Source: Pseudomonas sp. LP_7_YM (GTDB lineage: Bacteria > Pseudomonadota > Gammaproteobacteria > Pseudomonadales > Pseudomonadaceae). From it: 64,000 bases of DNA. Of this stretch, positions 63,740 to 64,000 are shown in pieces. Position 1 is the stretch's first letter, and every line of letters begins with the position of its first letter. The notes beneath the pieces are model-generated. The model was not told the DNA's origin and searched no databases. It saw nothing but the letters and a program-made list of their open reading frames with translations. The stretch covers positions 372,001 to 436,000 of the forward strand of contig NZ_SOCT01000001.1 in assembly GCF_004364435.1 (NCBI RefSeq). Direction: 5' to 3'. The position numbers were made by a program, and so were the translations under genes.

Positions 63740-64000
63740 TCAAGCCAGTTGAGGGAGAGGGTTACCGGGCACCAGGGCCAGTTCCATGACGTCCAGTTGG
63801 CGTAGGGTGTCCTGATGATTGGCCAGCCATTCGCGTTTGACGATGTCGATGCGCGACTCGGCTGGCTGCAACCTGGCGAACTTGGCCGCAAGGCCTTTCA
63901 TGCCACTGGCTCGCAGTTTGAGAAAGCGCATGACCAGTCTGGTTTGCTCGCAATAAACCGGCCATTGCGGACCCCGCGGCGCACCGAGACCGATGAAAAA
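63740..64000 (-). CDS. Partial gene of unknown family (cut by window edge)
   Basis: The minus strand is open from 64000 to a stop at 63740 and gives an 86-residue C-terminus that includes IGLGAPRGPQWPVYCEQTRL, RFLKLRASGMKGLAAKFARL, IDIVKREWLANHQDTLRQLD and ends LVPGNPLPQLA. It is rich in basic residues, without membrane segments. It is the first visible gene of the SDR-MFS-RidA operon, so it should belong to the same pathway. I do not recognise the family from this piece. Confidence 0.6.
   Translation of the reverse strand, partial: FFIGLGAPRGPQWPVYCEQTRLVMRFLKLRASGMKGLAAKFARLQPAESRIDIVKREWLANHQDTLRQLDVMELALVPGNPLPQLA

Overview
The window looks like a chromosomal segment of a fluorescent Pseudomonas, probably of the P. 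syringae/P. fluorescens group. The grounds are the moderately high GC content, Pseudomonas-type REP palindromes (CCTGTGGGAGCGAATTCATTCG-like), a DUF1652 protein, an OsmC-YcaO fusion, a divergent LysR/YdiJ pair and an arsR-arsB-arsC-arsH operon. The species is inferred from content only. No rRNA, tRNA, CRISPR array, intact transposase or prophage was seen.

Layout. 1-4.6 kb: start of a LysR regulator, an aldo/keto reductase, a minus-strand amidase-creatininase pair and a Tat-exported cupin. 4.9-10.1 kb: PQQ-type sugar dehydrogenase lipoprotein, a collapsed DMT-transporter/MocR pair, a secreted protein, a SnoaL-like protein and a YghU-type GST. 10.4-16 kb: Fur-type TonB receptor, three small exported proteins and the OsmC-YcaO fusion. 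16-22.6 kb: acetyltransferase, thioredoxin-like protein, a LysR/KatG remnant pair, YfcF GST, a PRISE-type enone reductase, DUF2938 and DUF2252. 23-30.5 kb: manganese catalase, a diiron-oxidase/methyltransferase operon, a heme catalase-like gene and a YdeP-type molybdoenzyme. 30.8-37.3 kb: LysR/YdiJ, a RAYT remnant and LysR/quinone oxidoreductase. 37.3-48.4 kb: a run of general-stress-type genes (broken RidA, AKR, two GSP39-like SDRs, DUF1543, DUF4142, zinc ADH, esterase lipoprotein, HhH protein, DUF72, DUF1652, GH15). 48.8-51.8 kb: arsenic resistance operon. 51.9-57.8 kb: hydrolase, isochorismatase/kinase remnants, GNAT, LysE remnant, PACE efflux protein and a large MscS channel. 58-64 kb: SDR/AraC pair, haloacetate-dehalogenase-like hydrolase, and a minus-strand catabolic operon (SDR, MHS-family MFS, RidA) that continues past the right edge.

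How the genes work together. Much of the window reads as accessory oxidative, osmotic and metalloid stress defence (Mn catalase, catalase-like protein, GSTs, OsmC domain, GH15, MscS, ars) mixed with small LysR- or AraC-controlled catabolic units. The most striking structural feature is gene decay. At three separate places two divergent neighbours have both lost their 5' halves at a shared junction, leaving outward-facing 3' remnants: DMT/MocR near 7.07 kb, LysR/KatG near 18.22 kb and isochorismatase/AAA kinase near 53.29 kb. RidA, LysE and RAYT remnants add to this. The best candidate for an undescribed biochemical system is the translationally coupled heme-oxygenase-like diiron oxidase plus SAM methyltransferase operon at 24.4-26.7 kb.
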